The translations under genes and the position numbers were made by a program. A DNA stretch of 64,000 nucleotides, taken from Tolypothrix sp. FACHB-123 (GTDB lineage Bacteria > Cyanobacteriota > Cyanobacteriia > Cyanobacteriales > Nostocaceae). The stretch spans positions 1 through 64,000 of the forward strand of contig NZ_JACJRE010000019.1 in the NCBI RefSeq assembly GCF_014697075.1. Reading direction: 5' to 3'. This document shows positions 1 to 9,247 of the stretch, piece by piece. The notes beneath the pieces were generated by a model that was not told where the DNA came from, searched no databases, and worked only from the letters and a program-made list of their open reading frames with translations. Numbering within the stretch: the first letter of the stretch is position 1; every line of letters starts with the position of its first letter.

Positions 1-200
1 ATTTAGCTACAAAACATCCCTTATTTACACTGTTTAACTTCAAAGCAGACGACAAGTGTATAGATTCTTCATGCATAGATGAGGGGGAGAAAAGGGGTTG
101 CCGAGAGCAACCCCTTTTCTCCCCCTTAAAATGATTATCATTCTTGAGAAAACCTGTCTCTTGTTTTTCTTGGAATAATTTATTCTTTGGAAGTCCCTTA
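1..200. mobile_element. Probable terminus of an insertion element interrupting the membrane protein gene
   Basis: The 15-mer TTTGGAAGTCCCTTA at 186-200 recurs at 50297-50311 in a non-coding repeat-rich region. Bases 83-125 contain a 19-bp perfect inverted repeat, and the coding character of the overlapping frame ends near 200. Together these suggest that 200 is the edge of an inserted element whose remainder lies outside the window. No transposase is visible, so this is an inference. Confidence 0.4.
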
Positions 201-1428
201 ACCATTACCGTCAGGATCATTAACTTGGAAAAGTCATCTAGGCATATCCGACGCCAGACCATTAATGCCAGATACAAGTAAGCTGCTAAACCGAAAAAAC
301 CTGAGTCTCCCCAGATTGCTGCCCAGCCAAACAAAGGAGAGAAAAAACTGGAGTCTAGATAACTACCACGCCATACAGACCAAACTGCTTGACTGCATGG
401 ATGAATAGTAGCACCAAGTGGTTCGAGTAAATTCCAATAGTCTCTTAGCATCCAACCACCTAATCGCCCAACGGTATGACCAGGGCCCAGACCGAGAAAC
501 CAGTTTAGTAATGATTTATAATATGATGGAATAATTCGGAAAGGTGATGTTTTAAGTATTGTGGCATCACCATTAGGTCCATAAATTTCTGGTCTGATCC
601 AGGTTTTAAAAGCTCTAAAAGCTTCTAAATTTTCTATACACCAAAAAAGTATGTAGCCAATGAGGACAGCAGCAATTACATATTGCAATGTTAATTTAAT
701 ATCTTTTACACTAATTAAAATTAGGATAGCCCAGGCTACTAAATATACCAACAGTACTTGTTTAGCATCAGCAAATAGAAGTACCAGAAACCCAGCGAAA
801 ACAAAGCCAGAGCGAATCAAAATTGGCATATTTTTCGCAGTAAAGAAGTAATATAAACTGAAAGACATGGCGACCATAGCAGAGACAACATGTCCACCGC
901 CTGTGAGATAGAAGACTCCTTGAATGTTATCTTCAATAGTCATGCGATTTCTTTGCAGAATTCCAGTTTCTAAAAGAATTTTTTGGATCAAGGCCAATGA
1001 AATATGGATAATCATAAAACCCAGTATCCAGCGTCTAAATTGTTTCAAGCTTTCTAAAGAAAAAGGAATACAAATAATCGCTATTAACATGATGAATGGC
1101 TCAGCAAGTAACATAAATGCCACAAATACATTAATCAGACCTGCACCATTCAAAAGTGCGCTTGCGGTCATAACTCCTAGCAGAATTACTAGAGCAGACG
1201 TTAGCGACCAAGTAATTAAGATTTGCTTTCTGTTTTTAACTCTGGTTTTTGTGATGACAATGCCACATGCTAGGGGTACTATTGCGAAGTGAACAAAGTT
1301 GATCGGATCAGGTGCACCAACACTATTAATAATTCGCGGGAAGAAGGCGGTCGCAAAGGCTAGCAATACCAAAATTGTATTTTTGATATATCCCTGCTGA
1401 GATTTATAAACTGCTGTCTGTGCATTCA
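1..1428 (-). CDS. O-antigen polymerase/ligase-like membrane protein, 3' end disrupted, open to the window edge
   Basis: The frame opens with ATG at 1428, preceded by a GAGGAAAG ribosome site, and runs without a stop to base 1. The translation is very hydrophobic, with about ten membrane segments, a loop reading GLGPGHTVGRLGG and a late DSGFFGLAAYLYLAL segment. This layout is typical of Wzy polymerases and O-antigen ligases, which join or transfer lipid-linked repeat units at the membrane. From about base 200 downward the protein stops looking like membrane protein and the frame crosses a perfect 19-bp palindrome, so the last part is probably mobile-element DNA fused to the gene. It is the last gene of the glycosyltransferase cluster. 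Membrane nature is confident; Wzy assignment is by topology and context only. Confidence 0.6.
83..125. terminator. Perfect 19-bp stem-loop, terminator-like
   Basis: The arms at 83-101 and 107-125 are perfectly complementary around the loop CGAGA. The stem is G+C-rich at the base (GGGGGAG paired with CTCCCCC). A short T-poor tail follows on either strand, so it may be a processing or boundary hairpin rather than a classical terminator. Confidence 0.5.
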
Positions 1429-1555
1429 TTTATTTTCTTTCCTCAGTTGGCACAACTTTTCATCAGTGATGCCAAGATTATTATGAAAAACTATGTCATT
1501 ATTGTATATTTTTGAGCAAAATATTGTAATTACTGAGATTCAAGTACAGAAACAA

Positions 1556-2734
1556 TCAATTGTCTGAAGTAGAGGTAGCTTGTGCTTGAAGATAAATTTC
1601 CATCATTCTTTGGTAGTTCTTTACAGCAGTGTACTTGGTTTCAAATTCGGCTCTTGCTTGTTGCCGCATCTGAGAGAGGTTAGAGGGATTGGCTAGCAGC
1701 CACTTTACCTTGGCTGTTAAATCATCAGCATCACCAGGGCGAAAATGCAGCCCAGTTCGACCAGAATCTACTAACTCTGCGATCGCACCAATATTAGCAG
1801 CAATTACTGGAGTACCTTTAGCAAATGCTTCAATGGCAACACGTCCGAAGGTTTCATACCATTTTGATGGAAAAACTAAAAACATTGCCTCCCCCATCAG
1901 GTCATGTACTTCGCTCATCGTTTTGCGTCCCAGCCATTCCACTTGTGGAAGTGTTTTTGCCGCTGCCAATACTTGGTCGGCTAAGGGGCCATCCCCTACA
2001 ATTTTGAGAGGTATTTGTGTCCCAAGATGTTCCCAAGCTTGTAAAATTGTATCTAAACCCTTTTCCACTGAAAGTCTGCCGACAAACAGAGCATAGCCGC
2101 CACATCCATTACCAACAGTAGGTTCAAGACTGACAAAGTTTGGCTTGACCACAATTTTTTCTGCTGGTAAACCACCCGCAATAAATTTTTGTCGAGCAAA
2201 TTCAGTCAGAGCAATGTATAAATCAACTGTTTTACTCCAAGTAGCCATCAGGCGATGTACAGTCAGCATCGTTGCAACACCGCCACTAGCGACTTTACTA
2301 TCGCGGTAACAACCATGTACAACGCCAGAATAGGGAATGAATTGCCCTAAGCAATCTTCACAAACTTGCCCATCACGAAAAAATAAAGCGTTGGGGCATA
2401 ACAGTCGATAGTTGTGTAAGGTCTGCACGACAGGAACACCTTCTGTTTTAGCTGCATAGTAAACTGAAGGTGAGACAATAGGAAAAAAATTATGAACATG
2501 AACCACATCAAAAGGTTTTGATGCTAGTAAACCCTTGACTGTTTGATAAGATTCATCAGACCAAACTGTTCTCGTAGCTATGTTTAATTTCCCTAAAACT
2601 GCTACTTTGTCATTATTTTCTTCATAAATTTCAACTTCATGTCCCATTTGTCGTAACAGGTTTACTTCTGCTTCAAAGCACTCATCTTCTCCTCCTTTAA
2701 TTTGATAACGGTTGTGGATAGTCAAGATACGCAT
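1556..2734 (-). CDS. Glycosyltransferase family 4 (GT-B fold)
   Basis: A 392-residue glycosyltransferase that probably adds a sugar from an activated nucleotide donor to a lipid-linked oligosaccharide on the cytoplasmic side. The N-terminal acceptor domain has the GGEDE loop near residue 14 and a cysteine set (Cys113, 125, 128, 142) in a NYRLLCPNALFF context that is characteristic of one GT4 subgroup. The C-terminal donor domain starts near residue 215 with FVGRLSVEKG and contains the E-x7-E type motif in ETFGRVAIEAF. It lies between two other polysaccharide genes on the same strand. The donor and linkage cannot be read from the sequence. Confidence 0.88.
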   Translation of the reverse strand: MRILTIHNRYQIKGGEDECFEAEVNLLRQMGHEVEIYEENNDKVAVLGKLNIATRTVWSDESYQTVKGLLASKPFDVVHVHNFFPIVSPSVYYAAKTEGVPVVQTLHNYRLLCPNALFFRDGQVCEDCLGQFIPYSGVVHGCYRDSKVASGGVATMLTVHRLMATWSKTVDLYIALTEFARQKFIAGGLPAEKIVVKPNFVSLEPTVGNGCGGYALFVGRLSVEKGLDTILQAWEHLGTQIPLKIVGDGPLADQVLAAAKTLPQVEWLGRKTMSEVHDLMGEAMFLVFPSKWYETFGRVAIEAFAKGTPVIAANIGAIAELVDSGRTGLHFRPGDADDLTAKVKWLLANPSNLSQMRQQARAEFETKYTAVKNYQRMMEIYLQAQATSTSDN

Positions 2735-2880
2735 TAGCGTTGCTTCTCTTATGTATGGGGTATAATCTCAAAAAATTGTAGTTGCTATGTTGGAATCAAA
2801 AATTTGCGGTAGCCTGGACAGCTAAAAAGTGTAAAAAGAGCGATCGCCTTTTGCTTAAAAATCTTAAGGTTCAATAAAAA

Positions 2881-4110
2881 CTACCGAGACGAGGTGATTG
2901 TCTCATACAGATGAACTAATTCCTTACCCTTAGCCTGCCAGCTGTGCGACTCATAGACTAATTTTTTTCCTGCTTGTCCCATCTGTAGACGCAAGTCTGC
3001 ATCTTTTGCTAGGCGAATCATGGCTTCAGCCAAACCTTGAACAGCTTGCTCAGGATTACCCGGTGGGATTTTAAAGCCTGTGTCCTTTGTCACTTGTACA
3101 GCCGGGCCTCCTAAATTAAGACAAATTACTGGTCTTCCTGCTGCCATTGCTTCCATGCACACCCAACCTCCAGAATCATGTAAGCTAGGATGAACTAATA
3201 CATGGCACTCTCCTAGTTTGCTTAAAGTTTGCTCACGGGGTAATCTACCCCAAAACTTGACTCTTGGAGCAATACCCAATGTTTCGGCGAGAGTCTGAAG
3301 CCGTTGTGATTCCGGGCCATCTCCAACAATCCAGTATTCTGCGGTTGCTAAATTGGCTTGAGCAAAAGCACGCAATCCCAAGTGGAAACCCTTCCAGTGC
3401 AGCAGCCGTCCCATGCTGATAAATCGGATGGGGGCACTATCGGGCATAGGATATTGACCAAGGCGTGCTATTTCTTCCTCTGGTAAACCAGATTCGGGTA
3501 AAATATCCACATCATTTACACCCATGCGATAAAGTCGCTGTGCTGTATCTTCTGTAGTTGCTCTGACTACAGCACTTTTTTTAGCAGTTAGATATACAAA
3601 AGGATCGAGTTCTCCAAATCCACGCACAATATTTCTAGCAATTTCGTAAGCCTTAGCACGTCCACTAAAATCTTGCCAAAACGATTTAGGTGCCGATTCG
3701 CCACCACCAACTGGCCCCCAAATGAAGGGAACTGGTAATAGTGAAAGGAAGCTAGGACTGGAATATTTTACAAAAGTAACGTGGTGAATTAAATCAAAGC
3801 CAATTTCACGATGTAATTTCCGGGCAATGAAATATGCTTGAATTTGCCAAAGGTAGTAATGGATTTGCATTGCTCCGGATTGCCCCCATCGCAAACTATC
3901 TTGCCAAAAAGGCAGGGTAAAGTAAACAAAATGCAAGTTGGGGACTGGGTTACGAGTTAATTCTGCTTCAATTATTTCTTTACTTTCATCCGGTCGAGTC
4001 AATACCCAGACTTTGTGATATTTAGCAATTTCCCTAGGAATATTCCAACCTACACCAGGCTCTGAGCCTCTACCAGGTTCACAAGAATAGGCTGATATCA
4101 GAACTTTCAT
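2881..4110 (-). CDS. Glycosyltransferase family 4
   Basis: A GT-B glycosyltransferase of about 409 residues when read from ATG 4110. I chose that start because a GAGG ribosome site lies ten bases upstream and the protein then begins MKVLISAYSCEPGRGSEPG, the usual family opening. An in-frame ATG at 4143 would add 11 residues. The donor domain shows SMGRLLHWKGFHLGL, a WIVGDGPE segment and HDSGGWVCMEAMAAGRPV, the nucleotide-sugar binding motif. It is part of the minus-strand exopolysaccharide cluster. The sugar specificity is unknown. Confidence 0.88.
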   Translation of the reverse strand: MKVLISAYSCEPGRGSEPGVGWNIPREIAKYHKVWVLTRPDESKEIIEAELTRNPVPNLHFVYFTLPFWQDSLRWGQSGAMQIHYYLWQIQAYFIARKLHREIGFDLIHHVTFVKYSSPSFLSLLPVPFIWGPVGGGESAPKSFWQDFSGRAKAYEIARNIVRGFGELDPFVYLTAKKSAVVRATTEDTAQRLYRMGVNDVDILPESGLPEEEIARLGQYPMPDSAPIRFISMGRLLHWKGFHLGLRAFAQANLATAEYWIVGDGPESQRLQTLAETLGIAPRVKFWGRLPREQTLSKLGECHVLVHPSLHDSGGWVCMEAMAAGRPVICLNLGGPAVQVTKDTGFKIPPGNPEQAVQGLAEAMIRLAKDADLRLQMGQAGKKLVYESHSWQAKGKELVHLYETITSSR

Positions 4111-4197
4111 ACTTAGAATGCCTCTGAAAATTAAGTTAAACAATAGAAAGTTTTCTAGAATTATTGAGGAATATAATTTGTCACAATAAATTTTGCT

Positions 4198-5325
4198 CTA
4201 ATTAGTTTGGGCTTTATTTTTCTCAAGTAGTTCCTCATATACTTCAGCGATTTTCTCTGCGGTTCTTTCCCAAGTAAAGGATTTTACTCTTGCCAAACCT
4301 GCATCTTTTAATTTTTGATAATCAATAGGGTTATTGTGGAGATGATATACTGCCTCGGCAATTTCCTGAGCATTTGTTGGATCAACTAAAACTCCCGCAT
4401 CTCCTGCAACTTCAGGCATAGCAGAAACTTTGGAGGTAATTACTGGGGTACCACAAGCCATTGCTTCAAGAATAGTAATTCCAAATCCTTCGTGGGTTGA
4501 AGGAGCGATTAAGATATCAGCAGCATTATAAATTTGCACTAAAGTCTGTTTATCTGGTTGTCCGAGATAGGTAATATAATTTTCTAGGGCTTGCGTTTGA
4601 ATATAGTTTTGCTCTTCTGAAGTAAATGCTGCACCTGCTTTCCAAAAATGAATGTTTAGTCCTTTTTGTTGTAATATTTTGACGACTTGAAGAATGGTAG
4701 AGATATTTTTCCGTGGGTGATTTCCGCCAACGTTCAGCAAACAGATAGTTTCTGGTGAGATTCCCTGTTTATGCCGAAAAGAGGCAATCTGATTGTCGGG
4801 TAATATGTGGAATGCAGACTCAACAGCATTGGGAGTGACGGTAATCTGCTGCGGATGAATGTTTAATATTTGTGTCACATCTTGAGCAGTGGCAGAAGAT
4901 ACAGCCAGAATATGGTTGGCATTCTGCATTGCTTTTACAGAGTGAAACCACAAATTGCTACTGACAAAAGGCACTTGCACTGAACCTTGAAGATTATCAG
5001 GATAAAAGTAGTTAATTAAGTCATGGCAAGTAACAACAATTGGTTTACCTTGGTTTTTTACCCAATTAACAATATGTCCCTCGCTATGGTCGATGATATG
5101 AAAAATGTCTGCTACTTGGTTTTGTATGGTGCGAGGAAATCCCCAAAAACGCTCATAAAATTTTTTCGCTCTCAGCAATAAAGAGCGGCTATTTCTATCT
5201 ATGGAACAAGGTGCTAACTCCACAATTTCCCATTGTGGTCTCACAACTTTTAGTCCGGAGATTATGCCGTCGGCGTAAATGTCCATACTAAAATTAGGCA
5301 TGGTACGCACAATCAGTACACGCAT
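4198..5325 (-). CDS. Glycosyltransferase family 4
   Basis: A 375-residue GT4 enzyme. The C-terminal donor-binding half has LLNVGGNHPRKNISTIL, then THEGFGITILEAMACGTPV, which carries the conserved glutamates, followed by a PEVAGDAGVLVDP segment that is standard in mannosyl- and glucosyl-transferases of this family. The N-terminal half begins MRVLIVRTMPNFSMDIYA. It sits 60 bases downstream of the next GT4 gene in the transcription direction, which suggests co-transcription. It probably extends the polysaccharide repeat unit; the donor is unknown. Confidence 0.88.
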   Translation of the reverse strand: MRVLIVRTMPNFSMDIYADGIISGLKVVRPQWEIVELAPCSIDRNSRSLLLRAKKFYERFWGFPRTIQNQVADIFHIIDHSEGHIVNWVKNQGKPIVVTCHDLINYFYPDNLQGSVQVPFVSSNLWFHSVKAMQNANHILAVSSATAQDVTQILNIHPQQITVTPNAVESAFHILPDNQIASFRHKQGISPETICLLNVGGNHPRKNISTILQVVKILQQKGLNIHFWKAGAAFTSEEQNYIQTQALENYITYLGQPDKQTLVQIYNAADILIAPSTHEGFGITILEAMACGTPVITSKVSAMPEVAGDAGVLVDPTNAQEIAEAVYHLHNNPIDYQKLKDAGLARVKSFTWERTAEKIAEVYEELLEKNKAQTN

Positions 5326-5384
5326 TAGTACCTCATTTGGTAATTAAATAAGTTCATCACAGTTAAACTCCACAGATTTAGTGA

Positions 5385-6572
5385 TTAGCTATTGACGGTA
5401 GTTACATATTTTCCTATTTTTTGCTTTAGGACTCTGTTCCAGAGGTTGATTAAACGTTCGGCAATGCGTTCGTGGGTATAATTTTGAGTCACCCTGGTAA
5501 TGCAGTAGTGCTCTAGTTCTTGTCGCCAATTGAGATCACAGATCATGCGCTCGAGAATTGCTGCTAATGCTTGGGCATTTCCTTCGGGAAATACTAAGTC
5601 AGCACGCCCAATGACGTTAGGAATTTCTCCACTATTAGAGCCAATTACAGGAACACCCATTGCCATTGCTTCGATTAGCACATGACCAAATTGCTCTTTC
5701 CAAGTAGAAGCAGTGCGAGATGGTAAAATCAATACATCAAACTGACTGATTTCTTCTGGTGCTTGTTTGTGGGATACCGATCCTCGCCAAATTACTAAGT
5801 CTGCAACTTGCTGTTTTTGAGCTTCTTGTCTAAGTGCGTCTTCATGGGAACCCGAACCACAAAGAATTACCTGAGACTTCAGTCCACGTTCTTGAAGTAT
5901 GCGAGCGGCTGCCAATATAGTATCTATACCTTTTTCTGGGACTAATCTTCCTAAAAAACCGATGCGAAACTCTGGATTTTGGCGATCGCCTTGGCGTGGA
6001 CTAAATAAACTAGTATCTACTCCCATCTGAGGGATGACTTCCATTAATCCGGTGTAACCCCACTTTTGCAGTAGATTAGCTCCGTCTTGGTTACCAGGAA
6101 GCATGAGTTTGGCTGTGTCGATCACAAATTGACGCACCCAACGGCGTGGCATGGATAAGGTTCTATCCATGTTCTCCCAACCGAAAACTACTAATGGCTT
6201 ACCTGTAATTCGGCTCCAAAGTGCTAACTCAAAGGCACATAGGGAAAAGACTTCTTCTTCCACCTGCACCAAATCCGGTTGAAAATCGTTGACTACTTGC
6301 CAGATTTTCCAAGGTGCGTAGATATGAGCGCCACCTTTACCTGTAAACAACACGGGGGCTGTATAAACTTTAATTTTGGGGTAGGGTTTTTCTACTGCAA
6401 ATACACGATTCCATTCTAGGGCTTTCCAGTTGCTAGGAGCCAGCAAGCCGACTTCTACTTCACCTGTTTGGGCGATCGCATTTAGCTTGCCTTGATTCAC
6501 GCCAACTACGTATGTGTGGCTGATAAACAGTACCCGGAGTGCAGACACATTCTCGGCGATAGCTTGTTTCAT
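5385..6572 (-). CDS. Glycosyltransferase family 4
   Basis: A 395-residue GT-B enzyme. The donor domain has IGFLGRLVPEKGIDTILAA and EQFGHVLIEAMAMGVPVIG, with the conserved E-x7-E arrangement. The N-terminal half has VVFGWENMDRTLSMP, a segment often seen in cyanobacterial GT4 proteins of exopolysaccharide loci. The stop of the truncated methyltransferase gene lies 15 bases upstream of this start, so the genes are tightly packed and presumably in one transcript. The product's role is inferred as one step of repeat-unit assembly. Confidence 0.88.
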   Translation of the reverse strand: MKQAIAENVSALRVLFISHTYVVGVNQGKLNAIAQTGEVEVGLLAPSNWKALEWNRVFAVEKPYPKIKVYTAPVLFTGKGGAHIYAPWKIWQVVNDFQPDLVQVEEEVFSLCAFELALWSRITGKPLVVFGWENMDRTLSMPRRWVRQFVIDTAKLMLPGNQDGANLLQKWGYTGLMEVIPQMGVDTSLFSPRQGDRQNPEFRIGFLGRLVPEKGIDTILAAARILQERGLKSQVILCGSGSHEDALRQEAQKQQVADLVIWRGSVSHKQAPEEISQFDVLILPSRTASTWKEQFGHVLIEAMAMGVPVIGSNSGEIPNVIGRADLVFPEGNAQALAAILERMICDLNWRQELEHYCITRVTQNYTHERIAERLINLWNRVLKQKIGKYVTTVNS

Positions 6573-6587
6573 GTTCTTATCACTCCT

Positions 6588-7010
6588 TTATTTAGTACAA
6601 AAATAAACATCTTCGGTGTTAGTATCTTCACTCACCAAGCGATATTTTTCGGCTAAATCCGTTCCTAGTTCTTGAATGTAATCATGTACTTGGACTTGAA
6701 AACCTGCTTCTAACCTATTTTTATAGTCTTGTCCGTAAAGCCGCACATGGTCTTTTTGACCGTAAAATTTGATTCTATCTGACTCAGAAGTAATCTGCGG
6801 ATCTTCAAATGTTTCTGCTAAATTATTATCTAGATGTACTTGGAGAATTGCCCAACCATTTGGTTTGAGTACTCTGTAGAGTTCCCTCATTGCTTTACCG
6901 TCATCGGGGATACGCTCTAATACGTGATTGCAAAGAATTGCATCAAAAGATGCATCAGCGAAAGGTATATTGGGAATATTTATATTCATCATTACCCTTA
7001 AGTCAATCAT
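6588..7010 (-). pseudogene. C-terminal remnant of a SAM-dependent methyltransferase (type 11)
   Basis: The 140 residues match the second half of a class I methyltransferase: IPFADASFDAILCNHVLERIP followed by AMRELYRVLKPNGWAILQVH and ending DVYFCTK. Related proteins are about 230-260 residues and begin with the glycine-rich SAM-binding motif (VLDxGxG). That motif and the whole first half are missing, and only 50 bases separate this frame from the preceding gene, so there is no room for them. The protein could not bind SAM as read. I interpret it as a decayed gene, although the remaining frame is intact. Confidence 0.7.
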
Positions 7011-7059
7011 GCTCTTATGTTCAATGCAAAAATATGTGATGACATCAATGAGGATCGAT

Positions 7060-8001
7060 TTAGGTTTGTTGTAATGTGTGCAATATATCTGGTCTCAAGC
7101 GGTGGGGAATAGACAAAGATGGCTTGATTCTGACTGCAAGCAGATCGTGATAGCGAGAATAATCCTCCGGATCACTGAAATGATCTAAGTAGGTTTGGCT
7201 GCCTTTATTTTTGACTCCAAATAAAGTAAAGCCGTTCCCTGTCATTGACTCAAACAGATGTTTCCTTTCTTGTATTGGTAAGTGTGTATTTTCAAAAACA
7301 ACAAAACGCATCTGTTGCTGCTGAATCAACCAGGGCAAAAGATAAGGTTCAGCCCCTTCCACATCAACCTTTGAGCCAAAAGACCTTCCAGCCAATAATG
7401 GAGGCAAATAGGTAGCGATGTTTTTGACCTCCAGGCGGATTTTATTTGCCGATTCCTGTTGGTTAAACACAAAGCTGGCTTCGCCTGAGTGATTGTCCAG
7501 CAAAGACATTTCGAGCACGTCGTCTCGATCCATCAAACCCACCTCATGAAGTTGGACGCGAGATAAATTTTGTTCTTCAATGGCAGCACGCAAGCGCTGA
7601 CACAAATTTGGTTGTGGTTCAAACAAATACACACCACCATCAGCCCCCACAATATCGCTGCACGATAAACCAACAGCACCATAGTTAGCGCCAATATCCA
7701 GAAAACAATCTCCAGATCGCAACAAATAGCGACAAGTATCAACCACTTCTGGATAAGCCATGCCACACAGATACAGCATTCGTCCGTTATAGTCTTTGAC
7801 ATCAACTGTAATGAAGATGCCATTATCCAGCCGTGCAACCATCTGAGTGTAATGGTGTGGCAAAAACAATTTTATATATCGACTATTAGTTAGTTTTTTG
7901 TAGAGGCTTCTCTTGGTTGGTAGGATTTGAAAACAGTTTCTAATCAACTGTAAAACTAGTAGATTAAAACTAATTTTGGGAGAGCGAATTTCTTGCAGCA
8001 T
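7060..8001 (-). CDS. FkbM family methyltransferase
   Basis: A 313-residue SAM-dependent methyltransferase that probably O-methylates a sugar hydroxyl in the polysaccharide. The SAM-binding motif is FLDIGANYGAVGL around residue 108, followed by the acidic residue in YLFEPQPNLCQRL and later by KVDVEGAEPYLLPWL, the defining FkbM signature. The first 60 residues are family-variable. It is embedded in the glycosyltransferase cluster, which supports a role in capsule or exopolysaccharide decoration. Confidence 0.85.
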   Translation of the reverse strand: MLQEIRSPKISFNLLVLQLIRNCFQILPTKRSLYKKLTNSRYIKLFLPHHYTQMVARLDNGIFITVDVKDYNGRMLYLCGMAYPEVVDTCRYLLRSGDCFLDIGANYGAVGLSCSDIVGADGGVYLFEPQPNLCQRLRAAIEEQNLSRVQLHEVGLMDRDDVLEMSLLDNHSGEASFVFNQQESANKIRLEVKNIATYLPPLLAGRSFGSKVDVEGAEPYLLPWLIQQQQMRFVVFENTHLPIQERKHLFESMTGNGFTLFGVKNKGSQTYLDHFSDPEDYSRYHDLLAVRIKPSLSIPHRLRPDILHTLQQT

Positions 8002-8042
8002 ACTTAGGAATTGCTCCTTAAATCAAATAGTTTTTTAGACTT

Positions 8043-9212
8043 TTAATACATGTTCCAGTCCTGCTTTTTAGGGTTATAACTCTGGTGTTTTGCAGTTTCA
8101 ATACCTTGGAGAATTGCCATTGCAGTTTGTTCCCAAGAAAATCTTTGGGTGACGCGATCGCGTCCTGCCATTCCCATTTGAAAAGCCTTGTCTGGATTTT
8201 CCATAGCTTCCACAATTGCATTGGCTAGCAAATCCACTCTTTGAACTGGTACTAACCATCCTGTTACTCCATTTTCAAGAATTTCTGGAATTGAGCCGCT
8301 ATCGTAAGAAACCACTGGTAATCCAGAAGCTTGGGCTTCAGCGATCGCTCTGCCAAAAGACTCTATTCGTGATGGTAAAATTGCCAACTCAGCATCTTCC
8401 AGTTCTCGAATTAGTTCTTGGGTATTTAGCTGTCCCAACATTAAGACGTGGCTTTCAATTTGGTGTTCGCGGATTGCTTGCTTTATCTGGGCTTCATATT
8501 CCCAACCAGCTAATTTGAGAGTCCAATTTTTATAACCTTTGGCTGCTACTTGACCTAAAGCCGCAATCGCATCAAAAACTCCTTTAGGGGGAGCAAAGGA
8601 GCCGTAAAAAATCAAATTGGATACTGATTGTTTTGGCGATCGGTTAACTTTGCTAAATGCATCATCTATTCCGCGATGAGTAATTTTAATTTTTTCCTCA
8701 TTGACTGCAAATAAATTCAGCAATTCTTGCCTGGTAAAATTTGAGGAAACAAAAATCACATCCGCACATTTAAAAAGTCGCCAACGAAACCAGCGATCGC
8801 TCAACCTTTTGATGGCTTGCAATCCTGTTTGCCGATTTACCCATGTTGTGTAAGAAGGATGAGCTGCTATCATCCCAAACACAATTTTTTTCGATTTTAA
8901 TACTTCTGGTAAAAATGCAGCTTCATGTTCCCAGCTTAAAACTGCATCAACTGGCTTTTCTGTCAGCAGATTTTTGACAATCTTGGCAACTGAACTGCCA
9001 TCCCAAAGATCGTGTAAGCGACTTGGTGGTGCGGGGATAACTGGTACTGGTTTACCTTTTAGTTTCTCAGTAGCAGCATCAGAAGAGACAGATACAATAA
9101 TGACTTCATTACCCATCTGTTGTAGCTGATGAGCAATTTGTAAACAACTCCTCGTTCCTCCTCCTGGACTAGTAAGAGAGCGGGGATAAGTGATAATAAT
9201 GCTTTTACTCAT
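8043..9212 (-). CDS. Glycosyltransferase family 4
   Basis: A 389-residue GT4 enzyme that starts MSKSIIITYPRSLTSPGGGT; the glycine-rich loop is the usual N-terminal acceptor-side feature. The donor half has FYGSFAPPKGVFDAIAAL and LPSRIESFGRAIAEAQASGLP with its conserved glutamates, then IPEILENGVTGWLVP. The gene lies between an FkbM methyltransferase gene and a family 2 glycosyltransferase gene, all on minus. A HIP1-like GCGATCGC octamer occurs in the coding sequence near 8156. Specificity is unknown. Confidence 0.88.
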   Translation of the reverse strand: MSKSIIITYPRSLTSPGGGTRSCLQIAHQLQQMGNEVIIVSVSSDAATEKLKGKPVPVIPAPPSRLHDLWDGSSVAKIVKNLLTEKPVDAVLSWEHEAAFLPEVLKSKKIVFGMIAAHPSYTTWVNRQTGLQAIKRLSDRWFRWRLFKCADVIFVSSNFTRQELLNLFAVNEEKIKITHRGIDDAFSKVNRSPKQSVSNLIFYGSFAPPKGVFDAIAALGQVAAKGYKNWTLKLAGWEYEAQIKQAIREHQIESHVLMLGQLNTQELIRELEDAELAILPSRIESFGRAIAEAQASGLPVVSYDSGSIPEILENGVTGWLVPVQRVDLLANAIVEAMENPDKAFQMGMAGRDRVTQRFSWEQTAMAILQGIETAKHQSYNPKKQDWNMY

Positions 9213-9247
9213 CTTCTACTTAGCTCATGTATACAAAAAAACAAATT

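Noticed and set aside
1..200. Reading the 19-bp palindrome as a CRISPR or phage attachment site
   Set aside because: One hairpin with no repeat-spacer order and no integrase nearby.
660..1292. Two plus-strand frames across the left membrane protein gene
   Set aside because: They are antisense to a continuous hydrophobic minus-strand frame with a good ribosome site; codon use and composition match shadows.
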